Source of the DNA: Daejeonella sp.
Lineage (GTDB): Bacteria; Bacteroidota; Bacteroidia; Sphingobacteriales; Sphingobacteriaceae
Direction: 5' to 3'
DNA: 64,000 nt
Assembly (NCBI RefSeq): GCF_017495225.1
Contig: NZ_JAFEIG010000003.1
Span: 55,108-119,107, forward strand
Below are positions 18,036 through 26,283 of this stretch, in pieces; the first letter of the stretch is position 1; every line of letters begins with the position of its first letter. Made by a program: the position numbers and the translations under genes. Under the pieces are notes generated by a model, which was not told the origin of the DNA, did not search any database, and saw only the letters and a list, made by a program, of their open reading frames with translations.

Positions 18036-18145
18036 GCTTATTTCAGAATTAAAGAATAGTCCTAATAAGAATATCGCAAAATCAAAGAATTCCGATTTTA
18101 CTAGGAAAATTGATAAAATTTTAGTATATTATTTGAAGGGTTCAA

Positions 18146-19027
18146 CTATTTCCCAGAATTTTCTTCAATAAGAAGTTGAATTATTCCATCGACTAAACCC
18201 ACTCTCGGGACAAATATCTGCTTCACACCGCCCCATTTCATCACGCTAAGGTAAATCTCTGATGCTGGAATAATTACATCAGCTCGATCATGATTGAGAC
18301 CCAAGACATTAATTCTATCCTTCAAAGAAAATGAATTAAGATAATCATAAAGGGCTTTCAATTTGGCGAATGAGAGTGCTGAACCATCCTTTTGATCAGA
18401 CATTTTAAATAATTTATTAATATTACCCCCTGTACCGATTCCTGACAAGTTTTTATGATTTTGCGCCTGACTTTTCACCCATTCTTTCATCTCTGCCCAA
18501 GTCTCATCCTTATCTTGATTATCTAGAATACGTATTCCGCCAAGGTTAAATGAACGTGAAGCAATCATTTCGCCTTTACTAAAAACAGAAAGCTCAGTAC
18601 TACCACCACCAACATCAATGTATAAGTAATTTTTCTTTTGGTCTAGGCTCTCTTCAATATGACTTGCATAAATAATTTTGGCCTCTCTTTGTCCTTCTAC
18701 AATTTCTAAATCAATGCCTGCATCTTTCTTAATCATTGCCACAATTTCTGCTCCATTTGTAGCTTCACGCATGGCAGAAGTGGCACAAGCCATATATTCA
18801 GACACTTTATAAACATCAATTAAATTACGAAAAGCTACCATCGTTTTTAAAAGATCTTCAATCTTCTTCGCTGAAATATTCTTGTCGAGGAATGCATCAT
18901 CACCAAGCCTTAAAGGAACACGAATAAGCGTATTCTTTTTGAAGCTAATAGTTGCTTCATTCTGCTTAATATCAGCTATTAATAACCTGACAGCATTCGA
19001 TCCTATATCAATAGCGGCGTATCTCAA
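18146..19027 (-). CDS. ppx: Ppx/GppA family exopolyphosphatase
   Basis: It hydrolyses polyphosphate or pppGpp in the ASKHA fold. The 293-aa protein (the short form) has the phosphate-1 motif AAIDIGSNAVRLLIADI, the phosphate-2 motif YIDVGGGSTELSVF and GIGTGGNINKL. The start codon is TTG at 19027; no in-frame ATG or GTG lies between it and the ppk stop. Only 4 nt separate the two genes, so a polyphosphate synthase and its likely degrading enzyme are cotranscribed. Specificity for polyP over pppGpp is inferred from this linkage. Confidence 0.9.
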   Translation of the reverse strand: MRYAAIDIGSNAVRLLIADIKQNEATISFKKNTLIRVPLRLGDDAFLDKNISAKKIEDLLKTMVAFRNLIDVYKVSEYMACATSAMREATNGAEIVAMIKKDAGIDLEIVEGQREAKIIYASHIEESLDQKKNYLYIDVGGGSTELSVFSKGEMIASRSFNLGGIRILDNQDKDETWAEMKEWVKSQAQNHKNLSGIGTGGNINKLFKMSDQKDGSALSFAKLKALYDYLNSFSLKDRINVLGLNHDRADVIIPASEIYLSVMKWGGVKQIFVPRVGLVDGIIQLLIEENSGK

Positions 19028-19031
19028 TGTA

Positions 19032-21086
19032 TTATTTCTTATATTTTAAATAATGATAAATATCTGTCTGGGCTCTTACAGGTATTTTACTTTTAGTCTT
19101 ACGATAACGATTATTATTTTGCTGATTAATTTCTCTAGCCTTAGTATTATCATTTAGTTGAATATCGATAATTTTAAGAATTTCAGATTTCACTTCCTGA
19201 TCTAAAATTGGAAAACCAACCTCTACCCTTTGGTCCAAATTTCGAGCCATAATATCGGCAGAGGTAAGATACACTTTTTCTTTGCCCGAATTGGCAAAAA
19301 TCCAAACTCTGGCATGTTCTAAAAATCGATCAATGATACTAATTACCTCAATACGCTCACTAAAGCCTTTCACACCTGGCACAAGACAACACATACCTCT
19401 TATGATCAGCTTAATATTTACACCGGCATTATTAGCCGCATACAGTTTAGCAATAACCTCCTCATCCGTTAAGCTATTCATTTTAAGGATTATATAGGCA
19501 ATCTTCCCTGCTTTAGCATTTTTAATTTCTTGATTAATTAAACTATTCAGCTTTTGCCTGCTTTCAAGTGGTGATACAATCAAGTGAGTATATCCCTTAT
19601 AAAAAGTTTGGGTTCGTAAACCCTCAAATAATTTCACCAATTCGGCATTTATTTCAGTATTAGCGGTAAAAAGACTATGATCACCGTATAATTTGGCAGT
19701 TTTCTCATTAAAATTACCTGTTGCAAGGTTTGAGTAATACTTAATATGGCCTCTTTCCTGCCTTTTTACTAAACAAATTTTAGAATGTACTTTATAGTCG
19801 AGGATACCATAATTAACAATTACCCCCTCCTCTTCGAGTTTATTAGACCAATAAATATTAGCACGCTCATCAAATCGAGCCTTCAGTTCCAAAAAGCAAT
19901 AAACCTTTTTACCGTTTTTGGCGGCATTAATCAAAGCGTGAATTACCCTCGAATTTTCAGCAAGTCGGTATAAAGTAATACTAATCTCTTTTACCTTGGG
20001 ATCTATTGCCGCTTCTCTTAAAAAATGGATGATATAATCGAATGACTGATAAGGTAAGTTAATGAGATAATCACGCTTAGATATTTGTGCAAATATGCTA
20101 CTCATGATCGACAATCCATTTACTGGAAGTGAAGGTAAAGGCGAATACTCAAGACTAGCATCTCCAACATTTGGAAAGCTTATAAAATCCTTAAAATTAT
20201 GATATCGATTACCTGGAATGAGTCCGTCGATATTTAAATCCAATTTATCAACCAAATAATTAACCATATCTAAAGGCATGTCCTTATCGTATAGCAATCG
20301 CATTGGGCGGCCCTTACTCCTCTTATTTAAGCTTTTTGTTAAAGCTTCAATAAACTTATCACTTACATGTTTATCCAAATTTAACTCTGCATCGCGCGTT
20401 AGCTGTATCGAATAAGATTCTATTTGATCATATTTAAAAATAAAAAATATCTCATCTAGGCAATATCGAATTACATCATCAATGAGCGTAATAAACTTCA
20501 ATTTATTAGTCTCAGGAAGCTCTAAAAATCTGTTGGGACCAGCTGTTGGGATTTCTATTAAAGCTAGGCGCGATTTTTCAAGATTTTTATTCTGAACTAG
20601 TCTAACGAAAAAATAAATAGCCCGATCCTTTAACTCAGGAAAAGGCTCATTTTTATCAATCATTACAGGAACAAGGGTGGAAAGCACCTTTTCCCTGAAA
20701 TAATTTTGCACGTACAAACCTCGCGAAACGTTTAATTGCTGTTCGTTTAAAATAAAAATTTTCTGTTGCTCAAGCTCCTTGAGAATTATATCCCGATATA
20801 AATGATTGAACTTATTCTCTTGTTGAACAACAATATTTTTTATCTCATTTAAGGTTTTCTTTGGATTAAAGCCTAATAACTCTTTCGATTTAGTATTGAC
20901 ACTAGAAAGTCTATTTAAAGTAGCTACTCTTACGCGATAAAATTCATCTAGGTTGGATGAAAAAATTGCTAAAAAACGAATACGCTCAACAAGAGGGACA
21001 GATTTATCGGCTGCCTCCTGCAATACCCGGTCGTTGAACGACAACCAGCTAATCTCTCGATTAATAAGCGGAATATTTTTGGGCAT
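19032..21086 (-). CDS. ppk1: polyphosphate kinase 1
   Basis: PPK1 polymerises the gamma phosphate of ATP into polyphosphate. The 684-aa length and order of segments are standard: N-terminal INREISWLSFNDRVLQEA, the autophosphorylated His region YKVHSKICLV, TGNFNEKTAKLYGDHSLFT, GMCCLVPGV, and the second conserved His in FLEHARVWIF. All key residues are present, so it should be active. It is the first gene of the ppk-ppx pair. The gap to the Lys/Ala-rich gene is about 125 nt with no obvious hairpin. Confidence 0.97.
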   Translation of the reverse strand: MPKNIPLINREISWLSFNDRVLQEAADKSVPLVERIRFLAIFSSNLDEFYRVRVATLNRLSSVNTKSKELLGFNPKKTLNEIKNIVVQQENKFNHLYRDIILKELEQQKIFILNEQQLNVSRGLYVQNYFREKVLSTLVPVMIDKNEPFPELKDRAIYFFVRLVQNKNLEKSRLALIEIPTAGPNRFLELPETNKLKFITLIDDVIRYCLDEIFFIFKYDQIESYSIQLTRDAELNLDKHVSDKFIEALTKSLNKRSKGRPMRLLYDKDMPLDMVNYLVDKLDLNIDGLIPGNRYHNFKDFISFPNVGDASLEYSPLPSLPVNGLSIMSSIFAQISKRDYLINLPYQSFDYIIHFLREAAIDPKVKEISITLYRLAENSRVIHALINAAKNGKKVYCFLELKARFDERANIYWSNKLEEEGVIVNYGILDYKVHSKICLVKRQERGHIKYYSNLATGNFNEKTAKLYGDHSLFTANTEINAELVKLFEGLRTQTFYKGYTHLIVSPLESRQKLNSLINQEIKNAKAGKIAYIILKMNSLTDEEVIAKLYAANNAGVNIKLIIRGMCCLVPGVKGFSERIEVISIIDRFLEHARVWIFANSGKEKVYLTSADIMARNLDQRVEVGFPILDQEVKSEILKIIDIQLNDNTKAREINQQNNNRYRKTKSKIPVRAQTDIYHYLKYKK

Positions 21087-21210
21087 GCGATAAAATAAAA
21101 TCCTTTCTAAAGGAATATAGAAGAGTAAAAATCAGAAATAAATGTTAACAAATTATTAAGTCCAGATTAAATCTAATAATCCTTAAAAATAAACCATATT
21201 TGGCTTAAAT

Positions 21211-21762
21211 CTAGATTTTAGGCGCTTTTGCTGGCACAGGCTTTTTTGCCTTTGGCGCCGACTTAACCGTTACAGCCTTTTTAACAGCACTTGCTTTTGG
21301 TTTAGCAGCACTAGCCTTAGTTTCATCCTTCGCAACGCGGGCATTTGGCTTAATTACTGTAATACCGCCAGACTGCATTCTTTCTTTTAAGGTACTTTTA
21401 GCTTTAACCACCTTCTTTTCCTCAACTGTTTTAGTTGCAGGTGCTTTTTTTACAGGTGCTTTGGCTGCATTTGCCTTAGCAACTGTCGGACTTTTAATCT
21501 TTTTAATTTTTATTGTAGCAGGTTTTTTAACCATTTTTTCTTCCACTGCAAGCTTCACTTCGCTATATTTCTTAGAAATCTTTTTTGCCAATACCTTACT
21601 CGACTTTTTCACTTCTTTTGAAAACTTTTCAGCATCATAACCCAAACCTTTTAGGGCATCTAAAAATTTATGTGTAATTGAAGCTTCTAGTTCTTTTTTT
21701 ACAACTTTCTGAGCTGATTTTTTCTCAGCCTTTTCGGATATTTTTGATTTGTTAGCTTTCAT
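21211..21762 (-). CDS. Lys/Ala-rich histone H1-like protein
   Basis: The 183-aa protein is extremely basic. Residues 1-70 contain a short ordered-looking segment (THKFLDALKGLGYDAEKFSK). The rest is a low-complexity tail of KKAPATK/SAAKPKASAVKK-type repeats, much like eukaryotic H1 tails and bacterial Hc1/AlgP-like proteins. A nucleoid-binding role is inferred from composition alone. It lies between ppk (same strand) and yajQ (divergent). The repeat tail makes copy-number slippage likely between strains. Confidence 0.8.
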   Translation of the reverse strand: MKANKSKISEKAEKKSAQKVVKKELEASITHKFLDALKGLGYDAEKFSKEVKKSSKVLAKKISKKYSEVKLAVEEKMVKKPATIKIKKIKSPTVAKANAAKAPVKKAPATKTVEEKKVVKAKSTLKERMQSGGITVIKPNARVAKDETKASAAKPKASAVKKAVTVKSAPKAKKPVPAKAPKI

Positions 21763-21782
21763 AATCTTTCTATTAATGATTG

Positions 21783-21790
21783 TATCTTTG
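21783..21790 (+). promoter_or_regulatory. -7 promoter element of yajQ
   Basis: TATCTTTG matches TAnnTTTG, 44 nt before the yajQ ATG. Confidence 0.5.
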
Positions 21791-21834
21791 TAATCATTTA
21801 AATATATTGAAAAAATTGTTTAAAACACATAATT

Positions 21835-22326
21835 ATGCCAACATTTGATATAGTAAGCAAGATTGATGGACAAACGCTCGACAATGCAATCAATACTGCA
21901 AAAAAGGAAATTTTAAACCGTTATGATTTTAACGATTCAAAAAGCAGCGTTGAGCTAGATAAAAAATCGAATGAAATAACCATCATTACCGAAAATGACA
22001 TGCGCCTAAAAGCTATTCAGGACGCTATTATTTCACGCATGGTAAAACATAACCTCGACCCTTCGAGCATGGATTTAGGTAAAGAGCAATACGCTTCAGG
22101 AAATATGCTTCGTAAAGAAATCAAAATTAAAGAAGGTATTGATAAGGAAGTGGCCAAGAAAATCGTTAAAAAAATTAAAGATAGTGGTTTAAAGGTTCAA
22201 GCCTCGATAATGGATGATCAACTGAGAGTTCAGGGCAAAAAAATTGATGATTTACAGGCTGTTATTTCACTGTGCAGAACTGAAGATTTCGGACAGCCAT
22301 TACAATATATCAACATGAGAAATTAA
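21835..22326 (+). CDS. yajQ: YajQ family nucleotide-binding protein
   Basis: The 163-aa protein has the YajQ N-terminus MPTFDIVSKIDGQTLDNAIN and the conserved core NRYDFNDSKSSVELD and KEIKIKEGIDKEVAKKIVKKIKDS. The fold has two RNP-like domains. Members bind nucleic acid or nucleotides, and a Xanthomonas member binds cyclic di-GMP; whether this one does is unknown. It has its own TAnnTTTG box 44 nt upstream and diverges from the histone-like gene. Confidence 0.95.
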   Translation: MPTFDIVSKIDGQTLDNAINTAKKEILNRYDFNDSKSSVELDKKSNEITIITENDMRLKAIQDAIISRMVKHNLDPSSMDLGKEQYASGNMLRKEIKIKEGIDKEVAKKIVKKIKDSGLKVQASIMDDQLRVQGKKIDDLQAVISLCRTEDFGQPLQYINMRN

Positions 22327-22372
22327 GGTTAAAAAGCCTTAATAAGCCAAATAATGAAGAATAATTTAATTA

Positions 22373-23683
22373 TTAAATAGTCTTTACAAATTTGGTATCG
22401 TACTCATCAATATCCATAATATACGAATTTTGAATCAAAAATTCAAATAAATGCTTTGCTTCATTTGAAACAGGCATATTACGGGTAGTAATGATTTGAT
22501 TGTTATCCTTATCTAAGTACGGATAGGCATAAAGCTTTACATTCTTGCTGAACAAATCGCTAATGTAGGCCAAAAGCTCATCCGTATAGTTTTCACTATA
22601 GTTTTTAGAATTAAAAATATTCTTTAGGTTGGCAATATTAGTAGAGATACCTACACTATGCGGATTACAGCGTGATAGATATTGAGCCAATTTGTGATTT
22701 CGAGTAAAATCGGAAACAATTACGTAGTTACCTGTTGCGCAAAGTTCTTCTGCACGTTTAGCAAATTTCTCAAGCTCCTCATTACCCAACTCTGACTGAT
22801 CATCAAGGAAATTATTCATAAGAACCTCAATCATCACGATAATATTCTTGTCGTCGACGTTTTGAGTCCGCTTAAATTGTTCAACAGCTTTATTAAAAAG
22901 ATCAAAATTAGGCTTAGATTTTTGTCCGAATTTGGTACGCAAAATCATCACATCTTTTTTATAAAGTACATCTTTTGATTGGCGAGCTTGCCCAGTTTGA
23001 TCAAAAATTGCAGCACCAGAGAAACCTTTTGCAATTAAATATAGGTTCACCAAGCGATCATTCGCATTTTTAAATTGTGGTCCGCTTAAGCTAATTAAAT
23101 CTATTTCTACTGAGCCTACTGTTAAGTTATCAACGAGCGACTCTATCATATGCTGAATATTATCGTGGTAAAAATAGGCAGCATAAACTAAGTTCACGCC
23201 TAAAATTCCGAGTACATTTTGTTGCAAACTTGAGTCGCTATCCAATAAACGGACATGAAAAACGATGTCATTTGGCTCGCCACCCGGAGTTAGCTGAAAA
23301 CGAATTCCTAACCAACCATGTGGATCATTCGTTTTATTGAAATTTAGAGTAGTTACTGTATCGGCGAAAGCGAAAAATGTTTTACCCTCGTATTTAGGAC
23401 CAGTTAAACGCTCAGATAATAATTCAAACTCATGTTGAATCATTTTATCGAGCCTTGACTCAGAAACATATCTACCTGATTCTTCAGCACCATAAATAGA
23501 ATTACTGAACACCATATCGTAGGCCGACATCGTTTTAGCAATTGTTCCAGATGCTGCACCAGCTGTAAAAAAGTTACGTGCAACCTCCTGACCAGCACCT
23601 ATTTCGGCAAAAGTTCCGTAAATAGATTCATCCAAATTGATCTTAAGTGCTTTCCTCTTATTCTCTAAAATTTCTCTCGGCAT
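22373..23683 (-). CDS. conserved 436-aa protein of unknown function (widespread in Bacteroidota)
   Basis: I recognise this family by its N-terminus, ALKINLDESIYGTFAEIGAG and ARNFFTAGAASGTIAKTMSAYDM. Database names for it are inconsistent and include nicotinate-nucleotide adenylyltransferase and TonB-dependent receptor. Neither fits: there is no signal peptide or beta-barrel character, and I see no HxGH nucleotidyltransferase motif. The protein looks like a soluble cytoplasmic protein of mixed alpha/beta content. A -7 box ends 4 nt before the ATG, so its mRNA is probably leaderless. Neighbours (yajQ, hsp20) give no role. Confidence 0.8.
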   Translation of the reverse strand: MPREILENKRKALKINLDESIYGTFAEIGAGQEVARNFFTAGAASGTIAKTMSAYDMVFSNSIYGAEESGRYVSESRLDKMIQHEFELLSERLTGPKYEGKTFFAFADTVTTLNFNKTNDPHGWLGIRFQLTPGGEPNDIVFHVRLLDSDSSLQQNVLGILGVNLVYAAYFYHDNIQHMIESLVDNLTVGSVEIDLISLSGPQFKNANDRLVNLYLIAKGFSGAAIFDQTGQARQSKDVLYKKDVMILRTKFGQKSKPNFDLFNKAVEQFKRTQNVDDKNIIVMIEVLMNNFLDDQSELGNEELEKFAKRAEELCATGNYVIVSDFTRNHKLAQYLSRCNPHSVGISTNIANLKNIFNSKNYSENYTDELLAYISDLFSKNVKLYAYPYLDKDNNQIITTRNMPVSNEAKHLFEFLIQNSYIMDIDEYDTKFVKTI

Positions 23684-23687
23684 GGTG

Positions 23688-23695
23688 CAAAATTA
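23688..23695 (-). promoter_or_regulatory. -7 promoter element of the 436-aa gene, 4 nt from ATG
   Basis: Reverse-strand TAATTTTG matches TAnnTTTG. Only GCAC-type spacing of 4 nt separates it from the ATG. Confidence 0.6.
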
Positions 23696-23731
23696 CGATT
23701 TTTGTGCTTGATGCTATAATTTAGAAGAAGA

Positions 23732-23759
23732 AAAGGCAAGCATTTTACTGCTTGCCTTT
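23732..23759 (-). terminator. terminator of hsp20
   Basis: AAAGGCAAGC / GCTTGCCTTT, a 10-bp stem with an 8-nt loop. A T-rich stretch follows on the minus strand, about 25 nt after the hsp20 stop. Confidence 0.85.
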
Positions 23760-23783
23760 AAAATAATCGTTAAAATTTATTTT

Positions 23784-24233
23784 TTACTGAATAGAAATCG
23801 CTCTAGCTTGAATTTTCAATTCTTCCTTCTTCGAAATTCGAATGTTTAAAATACCATCTTTGTACTCTGCATAAATTTTATTCGAATCAGCAGTTTCAGG
23901 CAAGTTAAAATCCCTCGAAAATACAGCATAATTAAATTCCCGTCTATTATACTTTTTATTGGCATTCTCATCATTAGCAGACTCCATTTCTCCAGCCGAA
24001 ACACTTAATTTATCCTCCTCTAAGTTTATCTTAAAGCTTTCCTTATTTAGGCCTGGAGCAGCAATTTCAATTAAAAATTCATCTTCATTTTCAAGTATAT
24101 TTACAGCTGGTGTACGGTTAATAATACTTTTGGATAAAAATTGATCGGTATTGAAAAACGAATCAAAAAGATCATTGTAAGATGTTTTAAATACTTTACT
24201 ATTGTTTCCTGGTGCAAATTTTACGAGTGTCAT
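23784..24233 (-). CDS. Hsp20/alpha-crystallin small heat shock protein
   Basis: This is an ATP-independent holdase chaperone. The 149-aa protein has the alpha-crystallin domain from about residue 40 (PAVNILENEDEFLIEIAAPGL) to DGILNIRISKKEE, which includes the conserved GxL-type DGILNI. It has a short C-terminal tail with ARAISIQ in place of a clear IxI motif. The start is marked by a perfect Shine-Dalgarno sequence, AAAGGAGG, which is rare in this window. Strong translation initiation and a strong terminator suggest high, isolated expression on stress. Confidence 0.93.
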   Translation of the reverse strand: MTLVKFAPGNNSKVFKTSYNDLFDSFFNTDQFLSKSIINRTPAVNILENEDEFLIEIAAPGLNKESFKINLEEDKLSVSAGEMESANDENANKKYNRREFNYAVFSRDFNLPETADSNKIYAEYKDGILNIRISKKEELKIQARAISIQ

Positions 24234-24240
24234 AATTTTT

Positions 24241-24248
24241 CCTCCTTT
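24241..24248 (-). promoter_or_regulatory. perfect Shine-Dalgarno site of hsp20
   Basis: Reverse-strand AAAGGAGG lies 7 nt before the ATG at 24233. Other genes in the window have poor or no such sites. Confidence 0.8.
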
Positions 24249-24352
24249 GTTTATTAATTTTAGAAAATCATAATCAATAGCAATACCAATTGGTTTTTAA
24301 GAATAAAATACTCTATCCCAAACGACAATTTGACAGTTAAATTTAAAATAAT

Positions 24353-24781
24353 ATGACAAATAGGCAGCTTAATGCAATTGAAGACTTTAAATACAGGGTT
24401 AAAATACCGATACGTTTTGCTGATATTGATGCATTTGGACATGTGAACAATGCCATTTATCTCACCTATTTTGAGATTGCACGATCATCTTATTGGGATG
24501 AAATAATTGAATGGAATTGGGATGAGTTAGGAATAATAATTAGGCGATCTTTGGTAGATTATCTGAAGCCAATTCACCTCAATGATGAAATTTACGCCTA
24601 TGTAAAAACCTCTAGGATTGGTAATTCAAGCTTCGACCTTGATTATATTTTAGTAAAAATTATCGATGGTAGGGAAGAAATCTGCACAAGCGGACAGACG
24701 ATGTGCGTTACTTTCGATTATAAAAGCAAGTTATCGGTTCCAATATCCGAAAAACAAAGAAATAAAATGATTGGAAACTAA
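24353..24781 (+). CDS. acyl-CoA thioesterase (4HBT hot-dog fold)
   Basis: The 142-aa protein carries the 4-hydroxybenzoyl-CoA thioesterase motif with the catalytic Asp, RFADIDAFGHVNNAIYLTYFE, and the standard hot-dog length. It probably hydrolyses a short- or medium-chain acyl-CoA or aryl-CoA in the cytoplasm; the exact substrate is unknown. It diverges from hsp20 and converges on folB with a 26-nt gap. Confidence 0.9.
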   Translation: MTNRQLNAIEDFKYRVKIPIRFADIDAFGHVNNAIYLTYFEIARSSYWDEIIEWNWDELGIIIRRSLVDYLKPIHLNDEIYAYVKTSRIGNSSFDLDYILVKIIDGREEICTSGQTMCVTFDYKSKLSVPISEKQRNKMIGN

Positions 24782-24807
24782 TAATGAAATATAGGAAGAG
24801 CTCAATT

Positions 24808-25173
24808 CTATCTTTTGAATACTAATTCAATAGCCGAATTTCTGACTTCTGCACCCATTGGCGGATTTAGTTTACGGATAGACACGCGAATAGTTTGCAC
24901 CGCTAAAAACTCATGTCGGATGCGTTCTAGAATAGAATGGGCCACCGTTTCGATGAGTTTTCTGGTAATTTTCATTTCTTCAGAAGCAATTTCAAAAAGC
25001 CTTACATAATTTACAGTATTGGCCAAATCGTCCTTCCCATTATCAAAAACATCGAGAGAAGCATCAATATCTAAAATAAATTCGGTTCCTAAAACCTGCT
25101 CCTCTGGATAAAAACCGTGAAAGGCAAAAAAACGAACACCTTCTAGACTTACTTTTTGACTGATAGTTCCCAT
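24808..25173 (-). CDS. folB: dihydroneopterin aldolase
   Basis: FolB cleaves dihydroneopterin to 6-hydroxymethyl-dihydropterin in folate synthesis. The 121-aa protein has EGVRFFAFHGFYPEEQ with the pterin-binding His/Tyr, and the C-terminal catalytic Lys region RKLNPPMGAEVRNSAI. The track start is a GTG; the ATG two codons later (25173) is preferred because a perfect -7 box lies immediately upstream. No other folate genes are nearby. It converges on the thioesterase gene. Confidence 0.94.
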   Translation of the reverse strand: MGTISQKVSLEGVRFFAFHGFYPEEQVLGTEFILDIDASLDVFDNGKDDLANTVNYVRLFEIASEEMKITRKLIETVAHSILERIRHEFLAVQTIRVSIRKLNPPMGAEVRNSAIELVFKR

Positions 25174-25178
25174 GATCA

Positions 25179-25186
25179 CAAAAGTA
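25179..25186 (-). promoter_or_regulatory. -7 promoter element of folB, 5 nt from ATG
   Basis: Reverse-strand TACTTTTG matches TAnnTTTG and ends 5 nt before the ATG at 25173. The transcript would begin at or near the start codon. Confidence 0.6.
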
Positions 25187-25305
25187 TGAATTTAGATTTA
25201 TGAAATATCTTATGTAGAATCTCAACAAAAAAAATCAGAATTAAGAGAGAAAATATTACCTTCAAATACAATTAGCAATTTGAATTTAAGCGGAAACAAT
25301 AAATT

Positions 25306-26082
25306 ATGAAACGTATCTTTTTAATCAGCGTATTTTTAACAAGTTCTTTCACCTATGTAAATGCACAGAAAGGTGGCAATCCAAAAGACACCGAAGCATG
25401 GTCGCCAGTACCCAAAGTAGTAGAACTCAAAAGTGCTCTTACAGAAATCCAGCAGGCACCATCAGACGCCATCATATTATTTGATGGTAAAAATTTAGAC
25501 CAATGGCTTTCGGTAAACGATAAATCTGCAGCCAAATGGACTATAAAAGACAATAGCTTTACAGTCAAAAAAGGTACAGGCAATATCCAAACCAAGCAAT
25601 CATTTACAAATTATCAATTGCATATTGAGTGGTTAATACCTGCGGATATTAGTGGCAGCGGACAAGGAAGAGGGAATTCAGGAATTTTCTTAGCATCAAC
25701 TGGGCCTGGCGACGATGGTTATGAAATACAAGTACTTGATTCCTATAAAAATGCAACTTATAGCAACGGACAAGCAGGAAGTATTTACAAGCAAGCCATT
25801 CCATTGGTAAATGCATCTAGAAAGCCGGGAGAATGGCAATCTTATGATATTTTATGGACTGCTCCACAATTCAATGAAGATGGAACCTTAAAATCTGCTG
25901 CCAGAATTACTGCTTTTCACAATGGCGTACTCATCCAAAATAACACCGAAATAAAGGGGGAAACAGTTTATATCGGTGCTCCATTTTACAAGAAACACGG
26001 TCCCCTACCAATCAAATTACAAGATCATGGCGATCCAAGTGAGCCCATTAGCTTCCGTAATATTTGGATTAGAGAACTGTAA
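25306..26082 (+). CDS. secreted DUF1080 (3-keto-disaccharide hydrolase-like) protein
   Basis: The 258-aa protein has a signal peptide ([20 protein letters not shown]) followed by a single concanavalin-like DUF1080 domain. Signatures are [14 protein letters not shown] near residue 55, [15 protein letters not shown], and the terminal [18 protein letters not shown]. Members are exported and several act on 3-keto-sugars or related glycosides; the substrate here is unknown. It is transcribed alone and is followed by a strong terminator. Confidence 0.9.
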   Translation: MKRIFLISVFLTSSFTYVNAQKGGNPKDTEAWSPVPKVVELKSALTEIQQAPSDAIILFDGKNLDQWLSVNDKSAAKWTIKDNSFTVKKGTGNIQTKQSFTNYQLHIEWLIPADISGSGQGRGNSGIFLASTGPGDDGYEIQVLDSYKNATYSNGQAGSIYKQAIPLVNASRKPGEWQSYDILWTAPQFNEDGTLKSAARITAFHNGVLIQNNTEIKGETVYIGAPFYKKHGPLPIKLQDHGDPSEPISFRNIWIREL

Positions 26083-26125
26083 AAAAGGCAGAATAAACTG
26101 CCAAAATTGTATTTATTAAAAATTG

Positions 26126-26157
26126 AAAAGCCAGGCAATATTTTTGTCTGGCTTTTT
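26126..26157 (+). terminator. terminator of the DUF1080 gene
   Basis: AAAAGCCAGGC / GTCTGGCTTTT, an 11-bp stem with one G-U pair and a 9-nt loop, ending in a T-run. It lies 43 nt after the stop. Confidence 0.85.
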
Positions 26158-26283
26158 AATGGAATTTAAATCCCTTAAAATCAATAATTTATTTATGTAA
26201 ATCACATTCACAGTCTGACACAATCCTGTTTTATGACATTTTTTGGCTTGAATATTGAATTGTAATACGAAAAACCTTAGAAG

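Noticed and set aside
24260-24442. 60-aa minus-strand ORF upstream of hsp20
   Set aside because: Overlaps the thioesterase gene on the opposite strand and reads as hydrophobic low-complexity sequence.
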